Source: Comamonas sp. Y33R10-2
Lineage (GTDB): Bacteria; Pseudomonadota; Gammaproteobacteria; Burkholderiales; Burkholderiaceae_C
Reading direction: 5' to 3'
Assembly (NCBI RefSeq): GCF_019355935.1
Contig: NZ_CP079925.1
Span: 806,001 to 870,000 of the forward strand
Length of the DNA stretch: 64,000 nt
Shown here: piece after piece, positions 27,207 through 35,106 of the stretch
Numbering within the stretch: position 1 is the first letter of the stretch
How the letters are laid out: every line of letters starts with the position of its first letter
Notes under the pieces: model-generated
Told to the model about the DNA's origin: nothing
What the model saw: the letters and a program-made list of their open reading frames with translations, nothing else
Databases searched by the model: none
Program-made: the position numbers and the translations under genes

Positions 27207-28421
27207 ATGGGTTTGCAAGGAAAAGCGGCGCTAGTAGGCGTTGCACAGTACAAGCCGCAGAAGTACGCAACAGCGCCGCGCATGTTCCATTTGGAGCAGG
27301 TGGCCGACTTGACGCTGCAGGCTCTGGATGACGCGGGTATGGAGCTGTCCGAAGTGGATGGCCTGATCACCAGCGGCGCACACTTTCATGAAGCCAGCAG
27401 CTTTGTGCCGGCCATGGCGGGCGAATATCTGGGCATTCCGCTGAACTTTGCTGAGGTCGTGGACTTGGGCGGTGCCAGCTCGGTGGCCATGGTCTGGCGC
27501 GCTGCGGCGGCCATCGAAATGGGCCTGTGCAACACCGTGGCCTGCGTGCTGCCAGCGCGCATGACGCCGTTTTCAGAGCATGACGACCATTTCAAGGAAA
27601 TCATGAAGTCCAGCCGCTTTGGCGGCCACAGCACCCGCTATGGCGCACCAGAAGCTGAGATGGACTTGCCCTACGGTCATATGGCTCAAAACACGGGCTA
27701 CGCCATGATTGCGCAGCGCTACGCAGCCATGTACGACTATGACCCGGCTGCGCTGGCGCGCATTTGCGTGGATCAGCGCTTTAACGCCTGCCACAACCCC
27801 AATGCCATGTTCTACGGCCAGCCCATCACGGTGGATGACGTACTGAACTCCCGCATGGTGGCCGAGCCCCTGCGCGTGCTGGAAATCGTGCTGCCCGCAG
27901 CCGGTGGCGGCGCCATGATCGTCACGCGCGCTGATCGTGCTAAGACAACCAAGAATCGCCCCGTGAGCATTGTTGGCTGCGGCGAGCATGTGAGCAGCAA
28001 ATCGCCCACGTACATGAAGGACATGCTGCAAACCCCCATCGGCCCGGCATCTGCCAAGGCCTTTGAGATGGCGGGTATGCGACCTTCCGACATGCACATG
28101 GCGCAGATCTATGACTGCTACACCATCACCGTGATGCTGTCGCTGGAAGACGCGGGCTTTTGCGAAAAGGGCAAGGGCATGGACTTCTTGCGCAACAACG
28201 ACTTCACCTTCAAGGGCAACTTCCCCATGAACACCCACGGTGGCCAGCTCAGCTTTGGCCAGTCCGGCACAGCGGGTGGCATGTCGCAGGTGATTGAAGC
28301 GGTGCACCAAATTCAAGGCCGTGCAGGCGACAGACAGCTGGGTCGCAACGACTTGGCCTATGTGTCCGGTACCGGCGGCGTGATGAGCGAGCAGGGCGCC
28401 TTGATCCTGAAGGGAGCATAA
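27207..28421 (+). CDS. Ltp-type thiolase-fold aldolase (second copy)
   Basis: A 404-residue thiolase-superfamily protein of the lipid-transfer type, paralogous to the gene at 8953. VGVAQYKPQKYATAPR opens the fold; the core has DLGGASSVAMVWRAAAA and the late NTHGGQLSFGQSGTAGGMSQ segment. It is followed after 4 bp by a DUF35-MaoC fusion, its expected partner. Together they probably catalyse the hydration and retro-aldol step of a different side-chain cycle from the first aldolase. An AAGGGAGACAT site precedes the ATG. Confidence 0.85.
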   Translation: MGLQGKAALVGVAQYKPQKYATAPRMFHLEQVADLTLQALDDAGMELSEVDGLITSGAHFHEASSFVPAMAGEYLGIPLNFAEVVDLGGASSVAMVWRAAAAIEMGLCNTVACVLPARMTPFSEHDDHFKEIMKSSRFGGHSTRYGAPEAEMDLPYGHMAQNTGYAMIAQRYAAMYDYDPAALARICVDQRFNACHNPNAMFYGQPITVDDVLNSRMVAEPLRVLEIVLPAAGGGAMIVTRADRAKTTKNRPVSIVGCGEHVSSKSPTYMKDMLQTPIGPASAKAFEMAGMRPSDMHMAQIYDCYTITVMLSLEDAGFCEKGKGMDFLRNNDFTFKGNFPMNTHGGQLSFGQSGTAGGMSQVIEAVHQIQGRAGDRQLGRNDLAYVSGTGGVMSEQGALILKGA

Positions 28422-28425
28422 GACC

Positions 28426-29376
28426 ATGGCATGGAATAAACCTCTGCCGCACCCCACGGAAATTTCAGCTCCGTATTGGGAAGGCCTCAAGGCCCATGAA
28501 GTGCGCATTCAGCAATGCGACCGCGGTCACTCGCTGTTTTTCCCGCGCACCCATTGCCCTACCTGCGGCTCGCGCTCCTTAAAGTGGAGCGTAGTCTCGG
28601 GCGAAGGCACGCTCTACAGCTTCACCATTGCGCGCATTCCCACTATGCCCGATTTCACGGACGAGATGCCTCAGGCTCTGGCCGTGGTGGAGCTCAAAGA
28701 AGGCGTGCGCATCAACACCACCATGGTGGGTGTAGACCCTGAAGCGCTCAAGATTGGCATGGAAGTGCGCCCGGTGTTTGACGATCGCCCTGTTGAAGTC
28801 ACATTGCTGCGCTTTACGGACAAGGCAGGCAGCTTCCCATCGGTCATGCAGGCCGAGGCGCAAGAGGCGCCCGCTGCAGTTGCCGCCGAGGTGCAGGAAG
28901 ATGCAGCGCCCAAGCGCCAGATCTCCATCAAGGATATCGACGCGATGAAGTCGCTGGTGTCTGAAGAGTACACGGCTTGGTCTAACGAGTTTGCGGTGAC
29001 GCAAGACGTTATCAACGACTTTGCCAAGCTCTCGGGCGATGACTACTGGATCCACACCGATCCGGTGCAGGCCAAGGAAAAGAGTCCGTTTGGCACCACC
29101 ATCGCCCATGGCGCGCTGGTGCAGATTTTGACCAGCCAGTTGCGCATTCCGCTGGATTTTGAAGTCACAGGGTTTAACAACATGGTCAATTACGGCTCTG
29201 ACCGCCTGCGCTTTCCATCGCCTGTGCCATCGGGTTGCAAAATCCGTGCGCGCAGCCGTATCAAGGCGGTAGAGCAGGTCAAGAGTGGTGTGCAGATGAC
29301 CATGGAGATCAACATCCATGTGGTGGGGCAAGACCGCCCTGCGGTCATCAACGACCTGGTGATTTTGTACATGTAA
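28426..29376 (+). CDS. DUF35-MaoC fusion hydratase
   Basis: A 316-residue fusion. The DUF35 part comes first: a zinc-ribbon-like segment with Cys31, Cys44 and Cys47 (the second expected Cys is replaced by the GH of CDRGH) and an OB fold to about 135. After an Ala/Glu linker (140-163) comes a MaoC hotdog with SGDDYWIHTDPVQA at 203-216 and FGTTIAHG at 222-229, giving Asp205/206 and His210. The hydratase half should therefore be active, unlike the MaoC half of the ChsH2-like gene. Domain order is opposite to that gene. It partners the aldolase 4 bp upstream and ends at a terminator. Confidence 0.85.
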   Translation: MAWNKPLPHPTEISAPYWEGLKAHEVRIQQCDRGHSLFFPRTHCPTCGSRSLKWSVVSGEGTLYSFTIARIPTMPDFTDEMPQALAVVELKEGVRINTTMVGVDPEALKIGMEVRPVFDDRPVEVTLLRFTDKAGSFPSVMQAEAQEAPAAVAAEVQEDAAPKRQISIKDIDAMKSLVSEEYTAWSNEFAVTQDVINDFAKLSGDDYWIHTDPVQAKEKSPFGTTIAHGALVQILTSQLRIPLDFEVTGFNNMVNYGSDRLRFPSPVPSGCKIRARSRIKAVEQVKSGVQMTMEINIHVVGQDRPAVINDLVILYM

Positions 29377-29429
29377 TCACCGCGCCCTAGTAGTAATGCG
29401 GCTTGGGCATTTCAGTTTCTTCAAGGTTT

Positions 29430-29458
29430 GGGCTTTGCTTTGGCAAAGCCCTTTTTTT
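29430..29458 (+). terminator. Terminator after DUF35-MaoC gene
   Basis: Perfect stem GGGCTTTGC, loop TTTG, GCAAAGCCC followed by seven T residues, 53 bp after the stop. The rest of 29459-29758 holds no gene; it contains a dispersed 16-bp repeat (29559-29574) and an operator-like half-site (29677-29692). Confidence 0.9.
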
Positions 29459-29676
29459 GTGCTCGCGGGCTTAGATGCGCTGCTTCGACTCGCTCATTCG
29501 ATGGACGTTATGTTTATTAAAGAAATTGGTCTCTAGTCCTTTATTGGTATAGATCTATAGCTATGAATTTCATACTAAGCGCCGCTGCCCCGAATCGAGG
29601 GCGCAAGGGTTATCCCATGCGACTTGAATTACTCAGAGTCTTGGCTTGGGGTTGTTCCTTAGGTAGATACCTAGTC

Positions 29677-29692
29677 ATCAACTTGGACGATG
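29677..29692. promoter_or_regulatory. Weak operator-like site upstream of small protein gene
   Basis: ATCAACTTGGACGATG matches the right half GGACGATG of the 34994 site exactly, with one mismatch in the left half (ATC for GTC) at the same spacing. It is about 67 bp upstream of the small ORF start. Confidence 0.3.
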
Positions 29693-29758
29693 TTTGTTGT
29701 TTGCCGGCTGGAGATACTGGCTTACCAATTGGCCGGTGAGCCGATAAAGGAGACAACG

Positions 29759-29962
29759 ATGAAGACTCTTTTTTGCTGGAAAAACGCTTTGCGTGCAATG
29801 CTGTTGGTGGTTGGCGTGCTGGGCCTGTCCTTGCCGTTTATGAGCCAGCAAGAGGATTCAGGCTCTTCTGTGCAACAGGTGGCCATGGTGCAACTGCCGC
29901 AGGGCATCAACGCGGGTGAAACGCACACTTCGTGGAACGCGGTGTTTGCTGCTAGTCGCTAA
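29759..29962 (+). CDS. Small membrane or exported protein of unknown function
   Basis: A 67-residue protein with a charged start (MKTLFCWKNALR) and one hydrophobic stretch (AMLLVVGVLGLSLPF) that could be a signal peptide or membrane anchor. A short soluble tail (QQEDSGSSVQQVAMVQLP onward, ending NAVFAASR) follows. The strong AAAGGAGACAACG site, identical to those of neighbouring steroid genes, and a terminator just downstream argue that it is a real, separately transcribed gene. No homologue is recognised. It lies between the aldolase unit and the convergent tes operon. Confidence 0.6.
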   Translation: MKTLFCWKNALRAMLLVVGVLGLSLPFMSQQEDSGSSVQQVAMVQLPQGINAGETHTSWNAVFAASR

Positions 29963-29982
29963 TCACTAATTAAGTTTGATTG

Positions 29983-30038
29983 AGCGCTCTTGTCCGGCCT
30001 CTCTTTGCGGGAGGCTAGCAGGAGCGCTTTGTTTTTTT
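29983..30038 (+). terminator. Terminator after small protein gene
   Basis: A long imperfect hairpin (AGCGCTC and GCCTC arms against GGAGGC and GAGCGCT) runs into a T7 tract; it begins 20 bp after the small ORF. Confidence 0.75.
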
Positions 30039-30141
30039 GCCGCAGAGTCGATTGCATTGCTGATTGCATGACTCCATGAAAAAAGGTTCAGCGACCGCCC
30101 CAAGCAGTCGCTGAACCTAAAGGCAAATTAGAGATGAAAAA

Positions 30142-31182
30142 TTACGCGGCGACTGCCTGCTTTTGACGCTGGCGCACCAAAGTCAGTGCGGTGTCTTCAA
30201 TCATGTCTTCTTGGCCGCCCACCATGCCGCGGCGGCCCAGCTCCAGCAGCAGTTCGCGTGCAGGAATGCCGTACTTGGCTTCAGCGCGCTTGGCAAACAG
30301 CAAGAAGCTGCCGTATACGCCGGCATAGCCCAGCGTCAGCGCGTCGCGGTCAATGCGGATGGGGAAATCCATCAAGGGCACGACCAAGTCTTCGGCCACG
30401 TCTTGAATCTTGAACACGTCCACACCGGTATCAATGCCCATGCGTGCGCACACGGCGATCAGCACTTCCAAGGGGGTGTTGCCCGCGCCAGCGCCCAAGC
30501 CCGCAGCTGCGGCATCAATGCGGTTGGCACCGACTTCGATCGCGGCCAGCGAGTTGGCAATGCCCATCGCCATGTTGTGGTGGCCGTGAAAGCCCAGCTC
30601 CGTGTCGGGGCTAAGTGCTTGGCGCACGGCGCCTAAGCGCTCTTTTACGTCGTCGGGTAGCATGTAGCCGGCCGAGTCGGTGATGTAGATGCAATTGGCG
30701 CCATAGCTTTCCATCAGCTTGGCTTGCTTGACCAGGCCTTCAGCACTGTTCATGTGAGCCATCATCAAAAAGCCCACCGTGTCCATACCCAGCTTGCGGG
30801 CGAAGGAGATGTGCTGCTCAGAGACATCGGCCTCAGTGCAGTGAGTAGCTACGCGGATGGTGGATACGCCCAGCTCGTGCGCCATCTTCAGGTGATCGAC
30901 CGTGCCGATGCCGGGCAGCAGCAAAGCGGAGACCTTGGCCTGCTTCATCAGCGGGATGACGGCAGACAGGTATTGCTCGTCTGTGTGAGCAGGAAAGCCG
31001 TAGTTGACCGAGCTGCCGCCCAAACCGTCGCCGTGGGTGACTTCGATCAGGGGCACGCCTGCGTCGTCCAAGCCCTTGGCCACAGCCTTCATTTGCTCGA
31101 GCGAGATGAGGTGGCGCTTGGGGTGCATGCCGTCACGCAAAGTCATGTCGTGGACGGTGATTTTTTTACCTTTGAGGCTCAT
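30142..31182 (-). CDS. tesG: 4-hydroxy-2-oxovalerate/hexanoate aldolase TesG
   Basis: A 346-residue class II aldolase of the DmpG/HsaF family. It cleaves 4-hydroxy-2-oxoacids from the A-ring fragment to pyruvate and an aldehyde. [15 protein letters not shown] near 11-25 carries the metal-binding Asp17 and catalytic His20, and [17 protein letters not shown] and [14 protein letters not shown] are family signatures. The ATG at 31182 follows CAGGAGACACAGAAC; an ATG further upstream would overlap tesF. It is the last gene of the leftward tes operon and channels aldehyde to TesF. Confidence 0.92.
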   Translation of the reverse strand: MSLKGKKITVHDMTLRDGMHPKRHLISLEQMKAVAKGLDDAGVPLIEVTHGDGLGGSSVNYGFPAHTDEQYLSAVIPLMKQAKVSALLLPGIGTVDHLKMAHELGVSTIRVATHCTEADVSEQHISFARKLGMDTVGFLMMAHMNSAEGLVKQAKLMESYGANCIYITDSAGYMLPDDVKERLGAVRQALSPDTELGFHGHHNMAMGIANSLAAIEVGANRIDAAAAGLGAGAGNTPLEVLIAVCARMGIDTGVDVFKIQDVAEDLVVPLMDFPIRIDRDALTLGYAGVYGSFLLFAKRAEAKYGIPARELLLELGRRGMVGGQEDMIEDTALTLVRQRQKQAVAA

Positions 31183-31201
31183 GTTCTGTGTCTCCTGCGG
31201 T

Positions 31202-32122
31202 TTAGGCCAGTGCGGCTTCAGCGGGCTCAAAGCGGCCAGCCAAGATTTCTTCGGCAAACATCTCGGCCGTGCGCGCAGCAGCGGCGGTCATGATGTCCAG
31301 ATTGCCGGCGTACTTTGGCAGGTAGTCGCCCAGACCTTCGACTTCCATGTAGATGGAGACGCGGTTGCCGTCAAACACGGGGCCGTTGACCAGCTTGTAG
31401 CCGGGCACGTACTTTTGCACTTCCTTGATCATGGCGTGTACAGACGCTTCGATCTCTTCCTTCTTGGGCGCATCCACCGTCAGGCAGTGGATGGTGTCAC
31501 GCATGATCAGTGGCGGCTCGGCGGGGTTGATCACGATGATGGCCTTGCCCTTTTGGGCGCCGCCAATTTTCTCGACCGCACCTGCCGTGGTGCGGGTGAA
31601 CTCATCAATGTTCTTGCGAGTGCCGGGGCCAACCGATTTGCTGGAGACGGTGGCCACAATTTCGCCGTAGCTCACGGCTTGCACGCGCGAGACCGCTGCC
31701 ACCATGGGGATGGTGGCTTGGCCGCCGCAGGTGACCATGTTCACGTTCATGGCCTTTTCGGCCACTTTTTCAGCCAGATTCACGCTGGGCACGCAGTACG
31801 GGCCAATGGCCGCAGGTGTCAGGTCGATCATCAGCACGCCCAGCTCGTTGAGCTTGCGGCTGTTTTCGGCGTGTACATAGGCGCTGGTGGCGTCAAAAGC
31901 GATCTGGATGCCGTCTTCTTTAACGAAGGGCAGCAGGCCGTCCACGCCGTCAGAGGTGGTCTTGATGCCCATTTCGCGGGCACGCTTCAAACCATCGGAT
32001 TCAGGGTCGATACCGACCATCCACACAGGCTCCAAAATAGTGGAGCGCTGCAGTTTCATGAGCAGGTCGGTGCCGATATTGCCGGGGCCGATCAGTGCGC
32101 ACTTGATTTTCTTTTGCGTCAT
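31202..32122 (-). CDS. tesF: Acylating aldehyde dehydrogenase TesF
   Basis: A 306-residue DmpF/HsaG-type dehydrogenase that converts the aldehyde released by TesG to acyl-CoA with NAD and Co[12 protein letters not shown] near 10-20 is the Rossmann motif, and Cys132 in [11 protein letters not shown] is the catalytic thiol. It is separated from tesE by 6 bp and from tesG by 19 bp. TesF and TesG of this family form a channelling complex. Confidence 0.93.
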   Translation of the reverse strand: MTQKKIKCALIGPGNIGTDLLMKLQRSTILEPVWMVGIDPESDGLKRAREMGIKTTSDGVDGLLPFVKEDGIQIAFDATSAYVHAENSRKLNELGVLMIDLTPAAIGPYCVPSVNLAEKVAEKAMNVNMVTCGGQATIPMVAAVSRVQAVSYGEIVATVSSKSVGPGTRKNIDEFTRTTAGAVEKIGGAQKGKAIIVINPAEPPLIMRDTIHCLTVDAPKKEEIEASVHAMIKEVQKYVPGYKLVNGPVFDGNRVSIYMEVEGLGDYLPKYAGNLDIMTAAAARTAEMFAEEILAGRFEPAEAALA

Positions 32123-32128
32123 GGTGTC

Positions 32129-32923
32129 TTACTCAGTGAATTGAATAGAACAAGCGCCCATGCCTTCGATGACCATTTCAAAACGGTCACCGGCAGCGGC
32201 AGGCACAAGGGGGGCGAGGGAGCCAGAGAGGATCACTTCCCCGGCCTTGAAAGGAATGCCAAAAGCGCCAAGCGTGTTGGCCAGCCAAGCAACCGCTTCA
32301 GCCGGGTGGCCTTGTACGGCGCTACCCAGGCCAGAGCCTGCAGGTTGGCCGTTTTTGGTCATCTGCATGGCGGCAGCGGCCAAGTCCAGCGAAGCCGGGT
32401 CGGTATGCTGCTTGCCAATAACGAAGACGCCGCAAGAGGCGTTGTCGGCCACGGTGTCCTGAATCTTGATCTTCCAGTCGTTGATGCGTGAATCAACAAT
32501 CTCAAAGCACGGTGCTACCCATTCGGTGGCTGCCAGCACGTCTGCCTTGGTCACGCCCGGGCCTTGCAGGTCTTTTTTGAGCATGAAGGCAATTTCGCCT
32601 TCAGCGCGCGGCTGAATCAGGCCGGCAGTTTTGAGCGAGACGGCAGCGCCATCTTCAAACTCCATGGTGTCAGTCAGAAAGCCAAAGTCAGGCTGGAACA
32701 CGCCCAGCATGTCTTGCACGGGCTTAGATGTGACGCCGATCTTTTTGCCAATCACACGCTCGCCCGATGCTTCGCGCAGGCGCAGCATGTGCAGCGAGAT
32801 GTGGTAGGCGTCTTCCACCGTCATCTCGGGGTGGCTGTCGGTCAGCGGTGCCAGTGTTTTGGCAGCGCGCAGCGCGTCATACAGGCGCTGGCCTTGTTGT
32901 TCAATGAAGAGTTTGTCGCTCAT
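32129..32923 (-). CDS. tesE: 2-hydroxypenta/hexa-2,4-dienoate hydratase TesE
   Basis: A 264-residue member of the 2-keto-4-pentenoate hydratase family (DmpE, HsaE). VIGKKIGVTSKPVQ, EGEIAFMLKKDL and CFEIVDSRINDWKIKIQDT give the metal-binding acidic residues. It hydrates the dienoate released by TesD to the 4-hydroxy-2-oxoacid used by TesG. Located between tesD and tesF in the expected order. Confidence 0.92.
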   Translation of the reverse strand: MSDKLFIEQQGQRLYDALRAAKTLAPLTDSHPEMTVEDAYHISLHMLRLREASGERVIGKKIGVTSKPVQDMLGVFQPDFGFLTDTMEFEDGAAVSLKTAGLIQPRAEGEIAFMLKKDLQGPGVTKADVLAATEWVAPCFEIVDSRINDWKIKIQDTVADNASCGVFVIGKQHTDPASLDLAAAAMQMTKNGQPAGSGLGSAVQGHPAEAVAWLANTLGAFGIPFKAGEVILSGSLAPLVPAAAGDRFEMVIEGMGACSIQFTE

Positions 32924-32941
32924 GGTTTATTGCTTTTGGAT

Positions 32942-33781
32942 TTAGCCGTTTTTCATGAAGTCGATGCAGGTGCGGTTGAACATGTTGCGATGCTCAACCT
33001 GCACCCAGTGACCGCACTGATTGACCAGCACGATGCGGCAGTTCTTGATGCCCTTGGCCAGCTTGTCAGCGCCGCCCACGGGGTTGAAGGCGTCTTGCAT
33101 GCCCCAGAAGCCCAGCACACTACATTGGAGTTGCGGCAGTTGCTCGGTCATGTTTGGGATGAAAAGACGTGAGCGCGAGGCGTTGGTCTGTGTGAGGGCG
33201 ATTGGCGCGCGCTCGTTGATGATTTCGTCAGTCAGCAGCGACTGGTCCACCACTTGCATGCTCATCACTGCGCGCATGGCTTCGGGGCCGGTCTTGCCTG
33301 ACTTGTAGATGTTGAACATGTTGGCAATGCCGGGCATGGCCATATAAGTTTCGAACTCTTCCACGCCGCCGGGGGCCATCAAGATCAGGCTTTTGACATC
33401 TTCGGGGTACTTGAGTGCATAGCCCAGTGCCACTGCGCCGCCCAGCGAGTTGCCCAGTAGGGTGATGTTCTTCAGGCCGAGCTTGTCGACCAGCCCTTTG
33501 ACGCCCGCGATGAAGAAGTCCATGTCGTACTGCTTGGGCTCTTCGGTCTTGGAAGACAGGCCGTAGCCCAGCAGGTCAGGAACGATGGAGCGAAACCCTG
33601 CAGCCGCAAATTCTGGGTAGTTGCCCTTGAAGTTGCTATAGCCGCTGGCACCACCGCCAGCGCCGTGCAGGAAGATGACCGGGTCGCCGCTGCCCTGCTC
33701 GTGGTAGTGAACGCGCTGAGGGTGGCCGGCTACATCGCCGATGTCCACATACTTGCCTTCTGGGATAGAAAAAGTACTCAT
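32942..33781 (-). CDS. tesD: Meta-cleavage product hydrolase TesD
   Basis: A 279-residue alpha/beta hydrolase of the HsaD/BphD type. HGAGGGASGYSNF at 39-51 forms the oxyanion region, Ser112 in LLGNSLGGAV is the nucleophile, and GMQDAF and QCGHWVQ supply Asp and His. It cleaves the secosteroid meta-cleavage product into the C/D-ring propanoate (HIP/DOHNAA-type) and a hydroxyhexadienoate. The dioxygenase that makes its substrate is not in this window. Confidence 0.93.
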   Translation of the reverse strand: MSTFSIPEGKYVDIGDVAGHPQRVHYHEQGSGDPVIFLHGAGGGASGYSNFKGNYPEFAAAGFRSIVPDLLGYGLSSKTEEPKQYDMDFFIAGVKGLVDKLGLKNITLLGNSLGGAVALGYALKYPEDVKSLILMAPGGVEEFETYMAMPGIANMFNIYKSGKTGPEAMRAVMSMQVVDQSLLTDEIINERAPIALTQTNASRSRLFIPNMTEQLPQLQCSVLGFWGMQDAFNPVGGADKLAKGIKNCRIVLVNQCGHWVQVEHRNMFNRTCIDFMKNG

Positions 33782-33850
33782 CTCAGTTCTTTATGGTTGG
33801 AATGGGTAGGCGAAGGCAGTCTCCTGCCTTCGTGTGGAGGGTGGGCGAGA

Positions 33851-34828
33851 TCAGGCCTTGGCTTGCCAGAGCTTGGGCAGGCCGGGGTCGGTGGCGGTGA
33901 TGGCTTTTTTGAGCAGGTTGCGCAGCGTGGCTGCTTCCATCTCGCCCAAGCTATCGATCAAATCGGTTTCTACCGCCTTGGCGGCTGCCAGCACATGCAA
34001 GATGGCGGTGTTGCCTTGCGCCGTCAGTTGCAGCGATTCAGCGCGGCCGCGGCTTTCTTCCACCCAGCCTTTGCTAATGAGTGACTGCAGTGCCACAGCG
34101 CCGATATCTGTGCCGGTGTAGGTCATGTGCGAGGCGATCTCGGCGGGCGACTGAGGCTGCTGGATGCTGAGCAGGGACAGCACGTAAAAATCAGCATCCG
34201 TCATGCCGTAAGCAGCCATGGGCTTGCGCATACCGCTTAAAAACTGGAAGTGCGCACGGCCCATCAGATATCCGATGAGGTTTTCTGAATACGCCGCATT
34301 GGTGTCGGCAGCCGGCTCACTTGCCACGGCATTGGCCATGCGTGATGCCAGGGCGTAGCCACCGGTCACATACAGCAAAGGCGGGTGTGGGTTGGAGTCG
34401 TAGCCTGTGACTTCGCCCACAAAAATGATGTGGTCACCGCCGTCGTACTGAAACGCAGTTTTGCACTGAAAGCGCGCGCTGCATTCCTGCAGTAAGGGCA
34501 CTTGGCCTTCTTCGGAGTCCAGAGGCAGACCCGAGAACTTGTCTTCGCCTGCGCGGGCAAAACGGTTGGACAAGGCTTCCTGCTCGTTAGAGAGGATGTG
34601 CACATTCCAAGTTTGAGCGCCTTGGAAGACTGGCAGGCTGCGTGCGTTCTTGGCCAGGCTCCACAGAACCATGGGCGGCTCCAGCGAAACCGAGTTGAAG
34701 CTGTTGGCTGTGATTCCTACAGGCTCACCATTTTCGGCACGGGTGGTGACGATGGTGACCCCTGTGCCGAACATGCCCAAGGCGCGGCGGAAGTCTTTGG
34801 GGTCGAAGGTTGCTGTAGTACTTTGCAT
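33851..34828 (-). CDS. tesA2: Flavin reductase TesA2 with C-terminal MarR-like domain
   Basis: A 325-residue protein. Residues 8-165 are a flavin reductase of the HpaC/HsaB type (FRRALGMFGTGVTIVTTR, SFNSVSLEPPMVLWSL, GDHIIFVGEV), supplying reduced flavin to TesA1. From about 180 to 315 it has a MarR-like winged helix (FYVLSLLSIQQPQSPAEIAS, LISKGWVEESRGRAESLQLT). In Acinetobacter p-hydroxyphenylacetate hydroxylase reductase such a tail is autoinhibitory and effector-responsive, so substrate control is plausible here. The ATG at 34828 is preferred because AAGGAGACATT lies just upstream, inside the longer reading frame. First gene of the leftward operon. Confidence 0.88.
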   Translation of the reverse strand: MQSTTATFDPKDFRRALGMFGTGVTIVTTRAENGEPVGITANSFNSVSLEPPMVLWSLAKNARSLPVFQGAQTWNVHILSNEQEALSNRFARAGEDKFSGLPLDSEEGQVPLLQECSARFQCKTAFQYDGGDHIIFVGEVTGYDSNPHPPLLYVTGGYALASRMANAVASEPAADTNAAYSENLIGYLMGRAHFQFLSGMRKPMAAYGMTDADFYVLSLLSIQQPQSPAEIASHMTYTGTDIGAVALQSLISKGWVEESRGRAESLQLTAQGNTAILHVLAAAKAVETDLIDSLGEMEAATLRNLLKKAITATDPGLPKLWQAKA

Positions 34829-35106
34829 AGGGTGAATGTCTCCTTGCTCCAAGAGTGCTTGCTATGGGCTTTTTTTGAATCCTTCACATGGACTAGCAGG
34901 GGAAAGCAGGCCTCGGTGTTTGTCCTAGGCTCTTGCTTTTTACTGCGTTAGGTCAGCTCAGAGTGCTGTCGTTTTGAGTGCGTTTGCTCGTTAGTCTGAT
35001 CGGACGATGAATGGGAATTTGCATGGTGAGAGCATTCCTGTCATAGGCGAAAAAGCCTTGCCACCACACCATAAGCCGTCCGGTGGAGCGGCAACTGGAG
35101 ACCTGA
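34829..35106. promoter_or_regulatory. Divergent control region between tesA2 and tesA1
   Basis: A 278-bp non-coding region serving two operons. It contains the candidate operator at 34992-35010. On the tesA1 side, a possible promoter TTGCAT (35019-35024), 16-bp spacer, TCATAG (35041-35046) lies about 60 bp before the start. No regulator gene is present. Confidence 0.5.
34992..35010. promoter_or_regulatory. Candidate operator between tesA2 and tesA1
   Basis: TAGTCTGATCGGACGATGA holds GTCT-N4-GGAC (34994-35005) extended by GATG. It lies about 100 bp upstream of tesA1 and 165 bp upstream of tesA2, centred roughly 50 bp before the candidate tesA1 promoter start. Confidence 0.55.

Noticed and set aside
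29495..29510. ATTCGATGGACGTTA as an operator copy
   Set aside because: Only GGACGT matches; no paired arm at the right spacing.
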